DNA of 64,000 bases from Owenia fusiformis (GCA_903813345.2 CAIIXF020000001.1:21781915-21845914); one strand, 5' to 3'; counted from the first letter of the stretch, positions 35,911-48,422 are shown. Notes: generated from the letters alone by a model not told the origin. Program-made: numbers and translations.

Positions 35911-38202
35911 ACCCTACAAAGGTGTAAGCTTTATATTTTGCAGTTTTATTAATTCCATCTTCCATATGTGATTAGCATTACAATTTGCACATCTTTTATT
36001 TTGGCCATCTTTCAATATAAGCATATTTTAGAAACATGTGTTTATGTAAAAGAGGTAAGTATTTCATTCAGTTCCATTGCTTTATTACTGAACCTAAGAA
36101 AATTGAGGGTGAAGGAAAAACAAAATAAGTTGGTTATTTTGAACAGGGAAAGGGTGTCTATAAGATGACTGATATGTATTGGATATAACAAACCTTCAAT
36201 AGGCCAAACCTCCATTAACATTTATACCATATGTAGTCTGTATCTGTTTAGGTGTGGTTACAAATCTTCACTATACTGTCTACTTTGTTCCTTGTTTAGA
36301 AAACAAGATATGAAATTGACATTTGAAGAATGAGTTGAGAGGCTCTGATAAGGAAGGGAGGGGGAGGTACATAATATATAGCTAACACAGGGGCTTTTTC
36401 TCAAAACTGCATTCAGATACTTATTGCACTCTCCTGTTTTTAAACAGTAAGAAAGGAACAGATAGAAGGTTGGATTAATTAAGATTAAGGTAGGGTACGG
36501 TACATACATGTTTTTTACATACAAACCTCAGTGACATGAAAGATTCAAAATACAGGCACGATGTACATGTACAAGGGCTGATCAAAAAGTTTCTTACCGT
36601 TGGCTTTAGATTTTATATTGAGAGGAGTTGGATGTTCAAACTTAAACATGAGACAGGACAGTTAGTTTCCGGTTAGTTTGCTTGAACCTTTGTGAGTCTC
36701 ATGTATTTTATCCTTGTAGATATAACATCTTGATTCATTACATATGTACATGTAGCCATTTTGGTGATAAATCATGTCTAAACCTCATTGCGGCAAGAAT
36801 GTTCTTTGGTCAAAATCCAATCAACAACAGGTATATCATTTCTGAAAGTGAATTTCTAACTTTTTTATTAATTATTTATTTTGTACTCTTGATAGCCATT
36901 TGTAAATCAATTCCTGACAGAATCAAAATGATGAATCATTTATGATATTAGATGATATACATAATACAAGTAGAAGTCAGGGAATATTTAATAATCCAAT
37001 AAAGAGCATGTGCCAGCATAAAGCATTGATTGATATACTGACAATTAATAAGAGTTGTCTAGCCGCTATAACACTGTTATGTATGACATTTTTCTAATTA
37101 CTGGTTAGTATTACCTGCATGTAATTCTGGCCTGATTACACACTTGAACCTATCATTATAGCATAAGCAGGGGAATTTAAAGAGAATTGTATTAATTTAC
37201 TAGTTTCACACTTATTTGGATGTGGGATTTATATCATATAATCACAGCTGTAGACTATTCGTAAAGGTTGGTGAGTGTTTTATGTCACCGCCAGAAGTGG
37301 TGACATATTGTTATAGTCTTCAACTTTTTGTAGATTGTATCTGGCGGTTGGTGTTTGGCAGTTGGTATTCAGTGGTTGATGTCTGTAACAAATGACAGGT
37401 TGTGGTATTTTGCATGTTAATGCCTAGTCATGACATAATTATATTCATATTCATGTTTTGAAGACATTTATATAGAAAACACAAATGGCAAGATCATATA
37501 AACAGATATAAATATCTATGAAACAATGTGAACCCATAGAACCAATCAACAGTTCTTTGATATTATAAAGAACTAGTATTCAATAATATAAATAACCTAT
37601 AAAACATCCCTAATTGAATAATGTATAAAGCAAAAAGTGTTCTGTTTTCCCTAGTTGTCTGGCTAGGGCTCTTCCCTTTTAATGGGATTGGACACTTTTT
37701 ACCTCAGTGAACACCTCTCTTTAGTGAACACCTGTCTCTAGCGGACACCCTTCCTCAGCACATACTCTACTGACTTCAAAAAAATGTTAAGCATACATGA
37801 TTTTACTCTATATTATAAACTAAGGCAAAGCTCTTTTCTAAGAAGCAAAGTTGAATGAATCCAAAGGATAGATATATTTTAGAGTTTACAGCTTGATCCT
37901 CACTGCCAGAACTTTGTACATTGCCAATAAATCATTCAAACCTACCACAATGACATTTTCTCTGATTTCGAGTTCAGGGGTTTATCAGAAATTTGAAGAG
38001 TGTAGAGTCAAATAGGTCACTTTTGCAGAGGGTTATGTTCTTTCAAATACAGAACTCCAAATTGAGTTGTTGCCTCATGTATTTCTATTGGGTTATGTTG
38101 TTCTCATTTAGGTTAAAGCATCATTCTTGTTTACCAGACCCCTCTTATCTGTCATTTGCGATAGATCGAGACAAAGGGGCACGTATAGCACAATGTTAAG
38201 GC
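35911..38202. other. Intergenic with repeat fragments
   Basis: Contains a lone mariner-type terminus (caagggctgatcaaaaagtt at about 36572) with no partner, the R1 copy at 37284-37430 and a run of gtgaacacctctctttagtg-like words at 37705-37750. No gene is recognised. Confidence 0.5.
37284..37430 (+). repeat. Short interspersed family R1, copy 4
   Basis: Forward copy: gtcaccgccagaagtggtgac hairpin, catattgttatagtcttcaa, ggtgtttggcagttgg, gtctgtaacaaatgacaggt, ttttgcatgttaatgcct. Confidence 0.8.
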
Positions 38203-38559
38203 ACTAATTTGGCTTATGGGCCATGTAAACCAGCACAGAATATGCAAATTAGATAGATACATATATGTATACATACATATATCTATGTATGCCAGCACAG
38301 AATATGCAAATTAGATAGATACATACATTATTATATGTATTCATATATATGTATGATATATATACAAGCATGGAATATGTTAATTAGATAGACTAGATAC
38401 ATATATAGAACTACAGTAGATAGATAACAATTAATTTATTAGTTGGCAGAGAATATGTTAATTAAATAACAATAATTCATGATATTTATATATGCTTTAA
38501 TTTATGAGATATGTGTGTATTGTATACATGTTATACGTATATGTATGTATTTGTATATA

Positions 38560-39095
38560 TCTTCTAAGCTGGTCCCCAGTCCCCAGTTCCCAGTTTGAGA
38601 TATCTATATTGTTATATATAATATGTATGTATTTGTATGTATCTTTTAAGAAGGTCCCCAGTCCCCAGCTCCCAGTTTGAGATATCTATATGCTATATAT
38701 AATATGTATGTATGTATTTGTATGTATCTTCTAAGCTGGTCCCCAGTCCCCAGTTCCCAGTTTGAGATATTGCTATAGTATAATATGTATGTTTTTGTAT
38801 GTATCTTTTAAGAAGGTCCCCAGTCCCCACTTCCCAGTTTGAGATATCTATATTGTTTTATATAATATGTATGTATTTGTATGTATCTTGTAAGCTGGTC
38901 CCCAGTCCCCAGTTCCCAGTTTGAGATATCTATATGCTATATATAATATGTATGTATTTGTATGTATCTTTTAAGAAGGTCCCCAGTCCCCAGTTCCCAG
39001 TTTGAGATATCTATGTTTGTGTATATATGTATTTGTATCAACTATGTATCTTCTAAGCTGGTCCCCAGTCCCCAGTTCCCATTTCGAGATCTCTA
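38560..39095 (+). repeat. Left-arm minisatellite, 7 units of ~82 bp in alternating types
   Basis: Units begin at about 38569, 38651, 38736, 38813, 38895, 38976 and 39058, each with GGTCCCCAGTCCCCAGTTCC then CAGTTTGAGATATC and a TATGTATTTGTATGTATCTT spacer. The lead-in alternates strictly TAAGCTGG, TAAGAAGG through all seven, so the true period is a ~163-bp dimer. Confidence 0.9.
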
Positions 39096-40530
39096 TGTTA
39101 AAGTATGTAAACTATTTTAAAGTAAATTTTAATCATTCAAGATTCATATTGATCCATTCTCTTTTATGAGTTGATAGCAATATACACTGAGGATGAATTC
39201 TATATAAAACCTCATTTAGATGTGATTTCTTCAAAATTTAAGACAGAGAATAGATTATGGCATCAACCAAAATTTTAGACCTTTTTCTACAACATGTGAT
39301 ATGATAATATGAGTCTATTCATGCAAGTATTAAGGAAAATATAGCCTGTTGCAGGGGTTCACTTTTTTGGACCACCCTGTATATTAACTTCTCTTATTGC
39401 ATGTTTAATGGTATAGACTGGACTGGTGTAGGTGGAAGAGTCATCTAATAGTCATTAAGTCATCATCTTTACATAACACTTTAAAATCCAAGAACAGCCA
39501 GATTTTATTTAGGCAGAACTTCAATGTCTATCTGATATATAACAAAATATGTGAAAATTAGAAAGATTGACCTTTTTGTTATCCTAGTCACAAGTTTAAC
39601 CTTTCCATATAGACTGAAGAGTTGACATCCTGAATATTTAGGAGAACCTGTAAAGGATTGGTATTGATATGGTGAACTTTTTGAACACACTTTTCTCTTA
39701 AATCAGTCATCAAAAATTTCTAAAAATTACATATCGTCAATTTAATGGTCATCTTTTGAATGGTAACAATATAATTTGAAAAAATGTATATACTTTTCTC
39801 TATATTGTTTTAGAAAACACATCAAACACTTCTTTTGCTTCTGGTATCATATGCTCAGAATGAAATGAAACATCTTTCCGAACCTGTTTTGAACAAAATG
39901 ACATATACACAACATGTGTAAGTCTCTCAATATTGTAATTGTACAAAGGAAATTTTGGTTGATTTTAAAAAAGTATCTTGTTGATGAAATAAAAGGTTTA
40001 TCTTGATTTTTATCTATTTTTGTTTTTTTTTTACTTTTTTCTAATTTTGCTTCAATATATTGAAAAGGTAGAGAACTCATAATACATTGCAATACATTAG
40101 ACTGAAAGCTTCTGAAATTGACTCTCTATTTAAATTCAGTATCAAGATAAGACATAAAATGATCCATCTTAAGTAGACACATATGTTTGGATAACTAACA
40201 GCTTATCAGCTTTATAGTGCTTCATATAACTGTATAATTCTTTTCCAATCTGGAGACAGATTATTTAAGTTATGTAAGTTATGGGTTTGTCTCATTACTG
40301 TAGTCTTGACTGGATTAACTGTTTTCCTCTAGAAGATAGGTTTCAGGCTGATTCAATGTATAATTCAAAGACAATTTTAAAGAGTTCTTTAAAGTTACAG
40401 TTCTGTTAAGTCTTGAATAAAATTTCTATAATGAAATATGAAGTTTAAAATATCTACATTGGAATCACTTATATTTTTAGACATACTATGACCATTGCCG
40501 CTTACCAATTTTGACCTATATACCTATCAT

Positions 40531-40660
40531 AGGCGTATCCAGGAGGGGGGGGGGCGATGACCAATAAAAATAAGAGCTTTAAAATGTATTTTGTTTGAAG
40601 CTTCTAGCTAATAGCAAGAATTTGGCAATCGTGCCCCCCCCCTGGTCTGCTGGTTGCGCT
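40531..40660. repeat. G-tract/C-tract hairpin MITE-like unit
   Basis: aggcgtatccagg followed by about ten G pairs with a C-run and cctggtctgctggttgcgct about 110 bp on. Related in its ggcgta-ccagg end to the small unit at 10301-10370. Confidence 0.5.
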
Positions 40661-40948
40661 AATGTCTTTTATTTCCACATATAGGGTAACTCAGTGAACT
40701 TAAATATACAAGTTTAATGTTAAACGTTGCTCTAAAGTTTGTGTAACTGATATCTACCTGGTGTGCTCATGTGGCCAGTATTAGATCAGATAGAGAAAAA
40801 ATATAACACCTTCATTATGAACTAGCAGCTCAAACCCAAACAGAAGAATAAAAATCTGTACAAATTGATTGATGCTATATGTCAAAAATAGGTTTTAAAA
40901 TGCTCATAAATATTAGATAACTTAAACATGCAATATACTGGAGTAATA

Positions 40949-42038
40949 CAGGGCGTTCAGTAAGTAAAGCTAATTTTGCTCTCAAACTTTTATTTCTTGT
41001 CTATCATCGTTCAAATTTTCAGTGGAGAAGCATCAGACACTTTTCTAACTATCCTGAAAAAATGATCAAGATATAATGAATAACAGCAAAATGGTGGTTG
41101 TCATAGTAACGCGAATACGGGTTCTGCGAAGCAATTTTATAAGTTCACAGCATAGTAGATTTTGTTAACGTTAGTTTCTGTCCTGTCTATATTTCGACCA
41201 TAGCTCTGTGGCTACTCCACATTTCTACTTTCAAGTTAGCATTCTATTTCATGTTCAAAGTAGTTCCCCTTAGCTTTCACACACAGCTGATGTCGTTCTA
41301 TCCACTTCTGATATATCCTGTGGAAGCCATCTGGAAAGTTCTTTGTCAGCGAACGTTGAACGGCATTCTGAAGCTCATGGATATTTGCGTGGATCTTACC
41401 ACGCAGATCATTTTTCAAACATGAAAATACCCCAAAATCTCCCCTTTTGGAATTTCTGATACCATTTGTAGACTGTGTACTTAGGCACACTGTCCCCATA
41501 TGCTTTTTGGATATCCCTAATGGTATCCTGCTTGGATTTCCCTAGCAACACATTGTATCTGATGCTACTTCTCAATTGTTGTTTCATTTCATTGCTAATT
41601 TTGCTTCCATTGGCAATCCTGGCAGCCATGATTTTGATGATATCATGGAGCAGTGTCTGATGGATCATTCTGGATCATTCCATCTGTTGTATCATCTGTC
41701 TGTGATGTCATAGACTACTGTTGCCATGGTATCATATTTGTGTATGTTGTTGTTATGTTTGTCGTGACTTTCAGCCATAGCAAACAAAGACATATGCAGC
41801 ATTAATCTTAATCAATTTCATTGCATTATAACATTTTTATTAAAGTAAGAAATTGCTCCGCGGAACCCGTATTCACGTTACTATGACAACCATTGTTTTG
41901 CTATTATTCACCATATCTTATTTAATTTTTCAGGGTAGTTAGAAAAATGTCAAATGCTTCTTCACTGAAAATTTGAAAGGAAAATGACAAAAAATAAAAG
42001 TTTGAGAGCAAAATTAGCTTTACTTACTGAACGCCCTG
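40949..42038 (-). mobile_element. Mariner-like transposon, internally deleted
   Basis: TIRs CAGGGCGTTCAGTAAGTAAA repeated inverted for about 45 bp, TA at both flanks (40947-40948, 42039-42040). 1090 bp, inserted inside the fold-back element. On the minus strand the N-terminal paired-type DNA-binding part (SIRYNVLLGKSKQDTIRDIQ ... TVYKWYQKFQKG, within 41408-41668) is followed in another frame by the transposase C-terminus (FHRIYQKWIERHQLCVKAKG, within 41236-41499). The catalytic core between them is missing, so the copy is dead. Confidence 0.9.
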
Positions 42039-42197
42039 TACTACTCAGATAACATTTCGGTTATTTTACCTTGATATTTGAAGACAATTGTTAAATACAT
42101 AAATATTAGATTTACAATTGTACTTTTTTGTTACAATGTTATTCACCTTTCCACAAAGTCAGCCCATGAATATTATAATGAGCTGCTTAGAAATCTG

Positions 42198-42237
42198 TGA
42201 CGTCAATGAGAGAAACTTTTTCCCGCGATAAACAAAT
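42198..42237. promoter_or_regulatory. CRE octamer next to an E2F-like site
   Basis: TGACGTCA at 42198-42205, then TTTTTCCCGCGATAAA at about 42220-42236. No transcript start can be assigned, and the site is inside the fold-back element. Confidence 0.25.
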
Positions 42238-42604
42238 GCAATTGAGTTTACATGTACATCCTCGGTTGATTGCTGTAAGTTTTACCTCTTCAAATGTGCA
42301 AGTTATCAGTAAATTATTGACGGATTTTTATTGAACATCAAATTGGCATTTATTTACGCCTTCTAAGCGATTGAAATATTAAATTTCTGTTCATAATGAG
42401 TAAATAATTTGAAGAGAATTACTCCGGTCAGTTTTCAATCATGATTGGAACTGGATGTGAACAGGTGAAATTATCATGATCATTAGTTCACTAACATTAT
42501 AACATGTATCTCATGCATATAAATAAATAGATAGACAATCTATTTTAAGTTAATCAACTAAACGATTACTTCCTATTTATTTCTGCAAGTCATATCAGAT
42601 CATA

Positions 42605-43640
42605 TCTTGAAAATATTATACTTGAAAACATCAGGATATATAGAGATTATCCTATATGAGGTTCAGGATATTACGGCCCTCGGGCAGATATATTATATTG
42701 GCCAAGGGATAATCCAAATATCCTGAACCGACTATAGGATGATTTGTTTATCCCATACCAATCACATTGTTCAATTGGCCAAAGTTCAGAAACTTTGCAA
42801 CCAACTGTAGAATTATTTTAAAATGTCCAGTTTTGTATGCTTGTTTCTTTTCCTGTTCAAATCTTTATTATTAATGGGGTATACTGCTCCTTCCCTTCTT
42901 TAACGCATCAAACAGATCGCGATTGTCTGTGTTTTTCTCAATTGTGGTTTACAGTATGCGAACGTTACAAAAAAGAACCAATACGGGAACAGCGATTATG
43001 ATGTAGCGGGCAGATATACTATATCTGACCGCTCGGAGCGGGCTATATCTGCCCGCTGATGAAAATATAAGTTTTTACAAACCGGCTTTATGTACCCGTA
43101 ACACGTCCAAGTATGGGATAAAGAATTGATATCTTGGAGGAGCGTGACATATATAGAGATTATCCTATATGATGTTCAGTACATTTATATTGGGATTGTC
43201 CCGAGGTAAATATAATATATCTGTCCGAGGGCCGCAGCTAGGTCCAGAGGGAAAATATATTATATTGGCCAAGGATAATCCCAATATCCTGAACCAACTA
43301 TAGGATAATATGTTTATCCCATACCAATCTTGGTCATCTGGTTCACATTGTTCAATCGTGGAAATATTTTAGAATATTCATGTCCAGTTTTGTTTTCTTG
43401 GCCTTGGGCGGATTTTCCTGTTCTCTCAAATATTCCCACATCTATTTTCTCGAATTTTTGATTGATTAAGTGGATGCTCCTTCCCTTTTTTAAACCTTCA
43501 AACAGATCCCGTAATATATACCTGTAACACATCCAAGTAAACATGTATATATATTCCAATGTATATTTCCCGCTGCGTATCTCCCGATCCAAATATTCCC
43601 GGGAAAATGTTTTTTATTCAGTGTAGAAACAGTCAATTTG
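42605..43640. repeat. ~510-bp tandem duplication with palindromic cores
   Basis: tatatagagattatcctata begins both units (about 42638 and 43150). Each contains a palindrome whose right arm reads aatatcctgaacc then ctatagg, with a central cctcggg/cccgagg-type segment and atatattatattggccaagg. Later blocks (ctccttcccttctttaa and gtaacacgtccaag) also recur. A GC palindrome gcgggcagatata ... tatatctgcccgc lies at 43014-43062. Confidence 0.7.
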
Positions 43641-44407
43641 TAAAAGTATCTTGCTAAAGCAAAACTGTCAAAATAGATCCAGCAGACCGTAGAATTTTTC
43701 TTAACCAAAATGATGATGGATTTCTTGAAAATAATGAGAATGAGAACGCTTAATAAAAAAAACCTGGATATGCAGGGTGTCCTGAAAACTTCACTTGTAA
43801 AACCTCACTTTTCAAAGGATTTAGTTATGTGATGATCAGTTTTGAATAATGATCACTGGGAAGATTTCAGAGAAAGAGCGTATATCATACAATGTTTATT
43901 GATGATATGTTGACATTGCTGATCATTATTGACATCGCTGATGGAGAATAAGTACCAAAATGTAACGCTTTGTGCGAATGTTACTCATGGTGAATTTCTG
44001 ATGGAATTTCTTACTATGACATAGTAACAGGATATTGCATGACCACTATCAAATAATTTAATCAAGTCGTTTTTAACTTCTCAATTTACATTTTTTGTTT
44101 ACAATCACACGAGACATGTGAGCCCTGGTATGTGAAGCTGATCTGAGAAGTCTTAATAAACAATAGCTCTGTAAAAAAAATGATTAAATTAAATTACATA
44201 AGATTCGGAATGAAAGTGCCCCGTAAATATTTAGTGCATTGGGCAAATAGAATCCTTTTTATTGCACTTAATTCAAAATATTCCTATGCTGGCTGTACTA
44301 ATTCTTCAAAACTTTCAGGCATTGACATCATTGATTTGACTCATTTGCAACCAATCAGCGCGCCGGAAATTATCGATTTTCTTTACTTTGTGGAAAGGTG
44401 AATATTA

Positions 44408-44513
44408 ATTTCATATTCTGTCAATGTTTAATACACGTAAATATTAGATTTACAATTGTACTTTTTTGTTACGATGTTATATTCATTTCATATTCTGTCA
44501 ATGTTTAATACAA
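44408..44513. repeat. Direct repeat enclosing a segment copied from 42.1 kb
   Basis: tttcatattctgtcaatgtt is present at about 44410 and 44486. Between them lies a ~48-bp segment (taaatattagatttacaatt, gtacttttttgttac) that also occurs at about 42100-42150. Confidence 0.75.
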
Positions 44514-44539
44514 ATACCTACATATAGATATCTCAAACT

Positions 44540-44880
44540 GGGAACTGGAGACCAGCTTAGAAGATACATACATACATATAACATAGATATCTCAAAATGG
44601 GAACTGGGGACTGGGGACCAACTTATAAGATACATAAGTCAAATACATAAATATACACAAACATAGATATCTCAAACTGGAAACTGGGGACTGGGGATCT
44701 TCTTAAAAAGATACATACAAATACATACATATTATATATAGCATATAAATATCTCAAACTGGGAACTGGGGACTGGGGACCTTCTTAAAATATACATACA
44801 AATACATACATATTATATATAGCATATAGATATCTCAAACTGGGAACTGGGGACTGGGGACCAGCTAAGAAGATATATAC
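44540..44880 (-). repeat. Right-arm minisatellite, 5 units
   Basis: Inverse of the left-arm unit (gatatctcaaactgggaact, ggggactggggacc) at about 44550, 44618, 44700, 44780 and 44860. Lead-ins are AGCTGG, AAGTTGG, AAGAAGA, AAGAAGG and AGCTGG type. Two units fewer than the left arm. Confidence 0.88.
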
Positions 44881-45260
44881 AAATACATACATATATAACA
44901 TGTATACAATACACATATATCTCATAAATTAAAGCATATTCATAGATATCTCAATGTAAGATATTCATGAATTATTGTTATTTAATTAACATATGCTATG
45001 CCAACTAATAAATTAATTGTTCTGTATCTAGTTCTATATATGTATCTAGTCTATCTAATTAACATATTCCATGCTTGTATATATATCATACATATATATG
45101 AATACATATAATAATGTATGTATCTATCTAATTTGCATATTCTGTGCTGGCATATAATATATATATGCATGAATACATAGATATATGTATGTATACATAT
45201 ATGTATCTATCTAATTTGCATATTCTATGCTGGTTTACATGGCCCATAAGCCACTAATTT

Positions 45261-46628
45261 TTGCAGGTATATGTCAAGTTTGAAAGTTTCCGTCTATAAG
45301 TAATGTCATATTTGATTAGAGAACCTGTAATATATTACATGTTTGTTTTCGTTTTTTGTGTTGTTGTTTTAAATGTATCAAATGAGCCCCCTGTTTGGTT
45401 TGAAACGTAATACATCTTGATTCTCGAAGCATTCATTCTGCAAATGCCTAGTTATGATACTTGCACTAGATTTATTCTGAAACTAACCGGTAATTCATGT
45501 AATTCCAGTTAGCTTCATTTAATAAGACAGACGGAAGTTGTGTATGTCAAATGTGAAATATTAATTAATAAGTTTTCTACTCTCATAACTGTCACGCTAT
45601 GGTAACCGTCCTTTGGTTTATCAATATTAAACCTTCAAAAGTAACAATACAAAAATGTGCATAGATCTCTGGAAATGTTTCAGCTAAAAGTATTATATTG
45701 TGTAGTGTAGTGTTATGTAGTATAGTAGTATACACTGTTCTCCCCGGGATTTTTTCTTAGGTAGGTGGAAAATTCTTGTTTTCACAATTTAGACCGTTGG
45801 TCAATATATGCCTATTTTTCATGATTTTTCTCAATTTCATGTGGGTGCAAATGGATTTTCAGGTGGGTGCAAGCCTATTTCTAAAATGTCAAGTCGATGC
45901 GGCATCAATTTGCTTTGATGCTTTTCTCTACAAATTCAGTTTTGAAAGGGATGAACGAGTCAAAGATATCTCATCAGAAACTTGTTGAGAAATTACATAC
46001 ATTTGCATCATCATCAAAAAGGTTGAGATGAGTATTTGCTACTTCACTTCAAAGGAACCTCTTATTAAACATAATTTTATGCATGGTGACAGAATGATGG
46101 ATGGAGGGGATGTGATGTGGAGGGTTAGGAGGATGGGGATGTGATGGGGATGGTGGGGGAGCACTGATGCAATCTACCAATGAGAGATAGGTAATAAAAT
46201 TTTGACTAAAAGAATTCTTTCATGCAAGTTGAAATTTTTTAGTCTCAACCACATTCTACCTATAGATATCTTGAGGAAATAGTTAGGGTAGATAATAATT
46301 TCCTTCAGATAGTGTCATTGTATTCTTATGGAACACCAGAGTAGAGACATGTCAACATGGAAACTGTTTGCTGAATCATTGTCTTGCACTCGTTCTCTGT
46401 CATTTTTGGGCTAGGTCATTATTTCCAAAAGCAAATTAACTTCATCTTAGATTGACCCCCTCCTTGCCCTTAACAGCAAAATATATACATAATATGGCAA
46501 TGTGCAATACATAATTAGGCTTAACACTTATATTGTTTTTCGAATTCAAAGTCTCTCCATTTAAAAAAGTTCATGAGACCTACTGCCCTACTTACACAAT
46601 GATAATATTAAGATTATTTTGTGAGTTG
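45261..46628. other. Intergenic with an M2 repeat copy and a G-rich stretch
   Basis: Holds the diverged M2 copy at 45736-45945 and a purine-rich GGATGGGGATG-type simple repeat at about 46095-46162. No gene is recognised. Confidence 0.5.
45736..45945 (+). mobile_element. MITE family M2, diverged copy
   Basis: ctgttctccccgggattttt, gcctatttttcatgattttt, gtgggtgcaaatggattttc and ttgctttgatgc run in the same order as 62826-63031. The right terminus is worn. Confidence 0.65.
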
Positions 46629-46630
46629 TA

Positions 46631-47608
46631 CAGGGTGGTAAAAAAAAAACGGCAACCCTAGTTTTTCCTAATATCTTTGTCATTCTAAGGAATAACTCCC
46701 TGATATTTTACACATTTGTACATCATTCAATTTCCTACCAAACTACCACATTTCATGACCATCGGACTGATAGTCACAATTTTATTTCATTTTAAGCAAC
46801 ATACCCCAGATGGCCACTTTCGGGTTGTCTGAACTGGTCTGTTATCCAAATAAACTCCATTTCCAACTTGATGCACTGGTAAACTCTAACAATTATGAAT
46901 TCTTGGGAGCCAAGCACTTCATGAAGTAGCGGAGAGGCACCTTCACACAGACAGATGCACAGTTTAGTGTGTTCTCAGAATATAGGGTCCTTTTACCATT
47001 GATGATGCTAACAGATATGCAATAACTGTCAACATCAACCTCTATTTTGTGATTCCCATGGAGTTCTTGGGGACTTAAGGTGACCCCAGAGGGGTTGAAA
47101 GGCAGCAACAGTGGTTCCAACAAGACAGAACCATACCCCATACACCAAATGATGCACAATAATGGCTTTGGGGACCACTTCAATGACCACATTATCAGCA
47201 GTACAACAGATAATGAATGGGCACCCCTTAGCCCAGATATGGCCCCATTTAATCTTTACCAGTGGGAATACCCCAACTATAGAGTGTAGGGTAAAAACAC
47301 CAGAAAGACATTTGACCTCAATATAAAGATCACATGTGTCATTCAGGCCATACTTGCTGAGGAATGCTGTTATGTCATTGACAGGTTTGGAAAACGCGTG
47401 CAGGTTTGCCTACAGCACGATATTGGAAAACTGGGGCACCTTGTTCAAAGTGCTGTAACATTGCAACTGTCAGTCCAATGTTCATGAAATAATACAGTCT
47501 AGTATTAAATTGAATGATGTACATGTGTGCCTAATATCAGGGCAAAATTTCCAAAAATGACAAAGATATGAGGAAAAATTAGGGTTGCCGTTTTTTTTGA
47601 CCACCCTG
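46631..47608 (+). mobile_element. Mariner/IS630-type transposon with transposase fragments
   Basis: TIRs start CAGGGTGGTAAAAAAAAAAC and end with the inverse ttttttttgaccaccctg. TA lies at both flanks (46629-46630, 47609-47610). 978 bp. The plus strand near 47110 reads QWFQQDRTIPHT, the QQDGAPPHT-type block with the second catalytic Asp. Near 47395-47460 it reads RVQVCLQHDIGKLGHL, a C-terminal block of this family. Stops and frame changes separate them. Confidence 0.85.
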
Positions 47609-48177
47609 TACAACTGTCCAGAGTATCTTTGTCCCTAAAAAATCAATAGTTTCAACTATTTTAGTAAAGCCCTTGTATATTTATGATTGATTTTACGGTT
47701 ACTGGAGTAATTTATTGGTGACTTGAGAGCTGTTATCGCTATGGAAAGTGATGGTTAATGTAGACTTTAGGCTAAGGATGTCATATTTGATCCATCAACT
47801 TCCACTTAGCATTCATGTTTGCATCCATATGACCCGTGATATTTTCTAATTCTAAGAAAATCAAATGTATCAATACCTATTTAACTCTATAAAGATGAGG
47901 ATGATTAGTCCTGGACAATGTCTTATATAGGTGCTTTGCCTAAATAGAGTTATCAAGGAACATTAACTGGAGTTTGAACTTGTAGAATGTATGTTGTCAT
48001 TTATCTATGTTCGTTTCTCTGATTTATTACATTGAAACGTAGCCCAAAGAATCATTTACAGTTTTACGATATTTCATTTCCGGGTGTTTTGCCTCACTCA
48101 AATTATTGTTCAACAATGACCTAAAAGTATATTTTTCACTAAATCTCGAAGCATAAACGTTTAATCATTCAACATAC

Positions 48178-48422
48178 TTGGCATAACCTAGCTTCCATTG
48201 GTTGTAATGACTACTGTCGTAGCAATCCCGTTCGAAATGATCCGAACAAATTTGTGCTTTTCTCCTAATTGCAGTCTCTGGAGGCATGTCCCATTTCCGC
48301 GTTTTCAAGACAAAACTGTGCCATTTTTTGGCGATAGAGAGGTCCTTTGGGAACTCATGCAACGATATACCGTCGTTTTCTCTCGATTTGGAGCACCCTC
48401 CGAGTACACACCAGCGTACCAT
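48178..48422 (-). CDS. THAP-domain protein, first coding exon
   Basis: The exon encodes MVRWCVLGGCSKS, then ISLHEFPKD, KKWHSFVLKTRKWDMPPE and KAQICSDHFERDCY, ending KLGYAK. This is a complete C2CH THAP zinc finger: Cys pair at residues 5 and 10, and the Cys and His of ICSDHF, with the conserved Trp. THAP domains bind DNA in transcription regulators and in P-element-type transposases. The minus-strand donor AA|GTATGT at 48177/48178 ends the exon in phase 2, just before the usual AVPTIF block. That block should be in the next exon, which was not found in the window. Whether this is a host regulator or a transposon-derived gene cannot be told from one exon. Confidence 0.8.

Larger units (their letters stand above)
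38211..45252. mobile_element. 7.04-kb fold-back element with minisatellite TIRs and 8-bp TSD
   Basis: Left terminus GGCTTATGGGCCATGTAAAC is exactly inverted at the right end. ACTAATTT flanks both sides (38203-38210, 45253-45260), a perfect 8-bp duplication. The arms (about 38211-39095 and 44520-45252) first hold 3-4 copies of agcacagaatatgcaaatta-type words and then an ~82-bp minisatellite. The 5.4-kb interior has no transposase of its own. It contains a mariner (40949-42038), a G-tract hairpin (40531-40660) and a tandemly duplicated hairpin module (42605-43640). The architecture resembles fold-back, Galileo and Rehavkus/MULE-type elements. An 8-bp duplication fits MULE or P-like families, but the superfamily is not settled. 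Confidence 0.88.

Noticed and set aside
38560-39095. Evenly spaced repeats resembling a CRISPR array
   Set aside because: Eukaryotic context; the spacers are themselves repeated; the units form the arm of a fold-back transposon.
43314-43708. ORFs containing RDLFEGLKKGRS as a possible gene
   Set aside because: The tandem copy at 42.8-42.9 kb keeps RDLFDALKKGRS but then hits stops, and the region is a hairpin repeat module. No family match.
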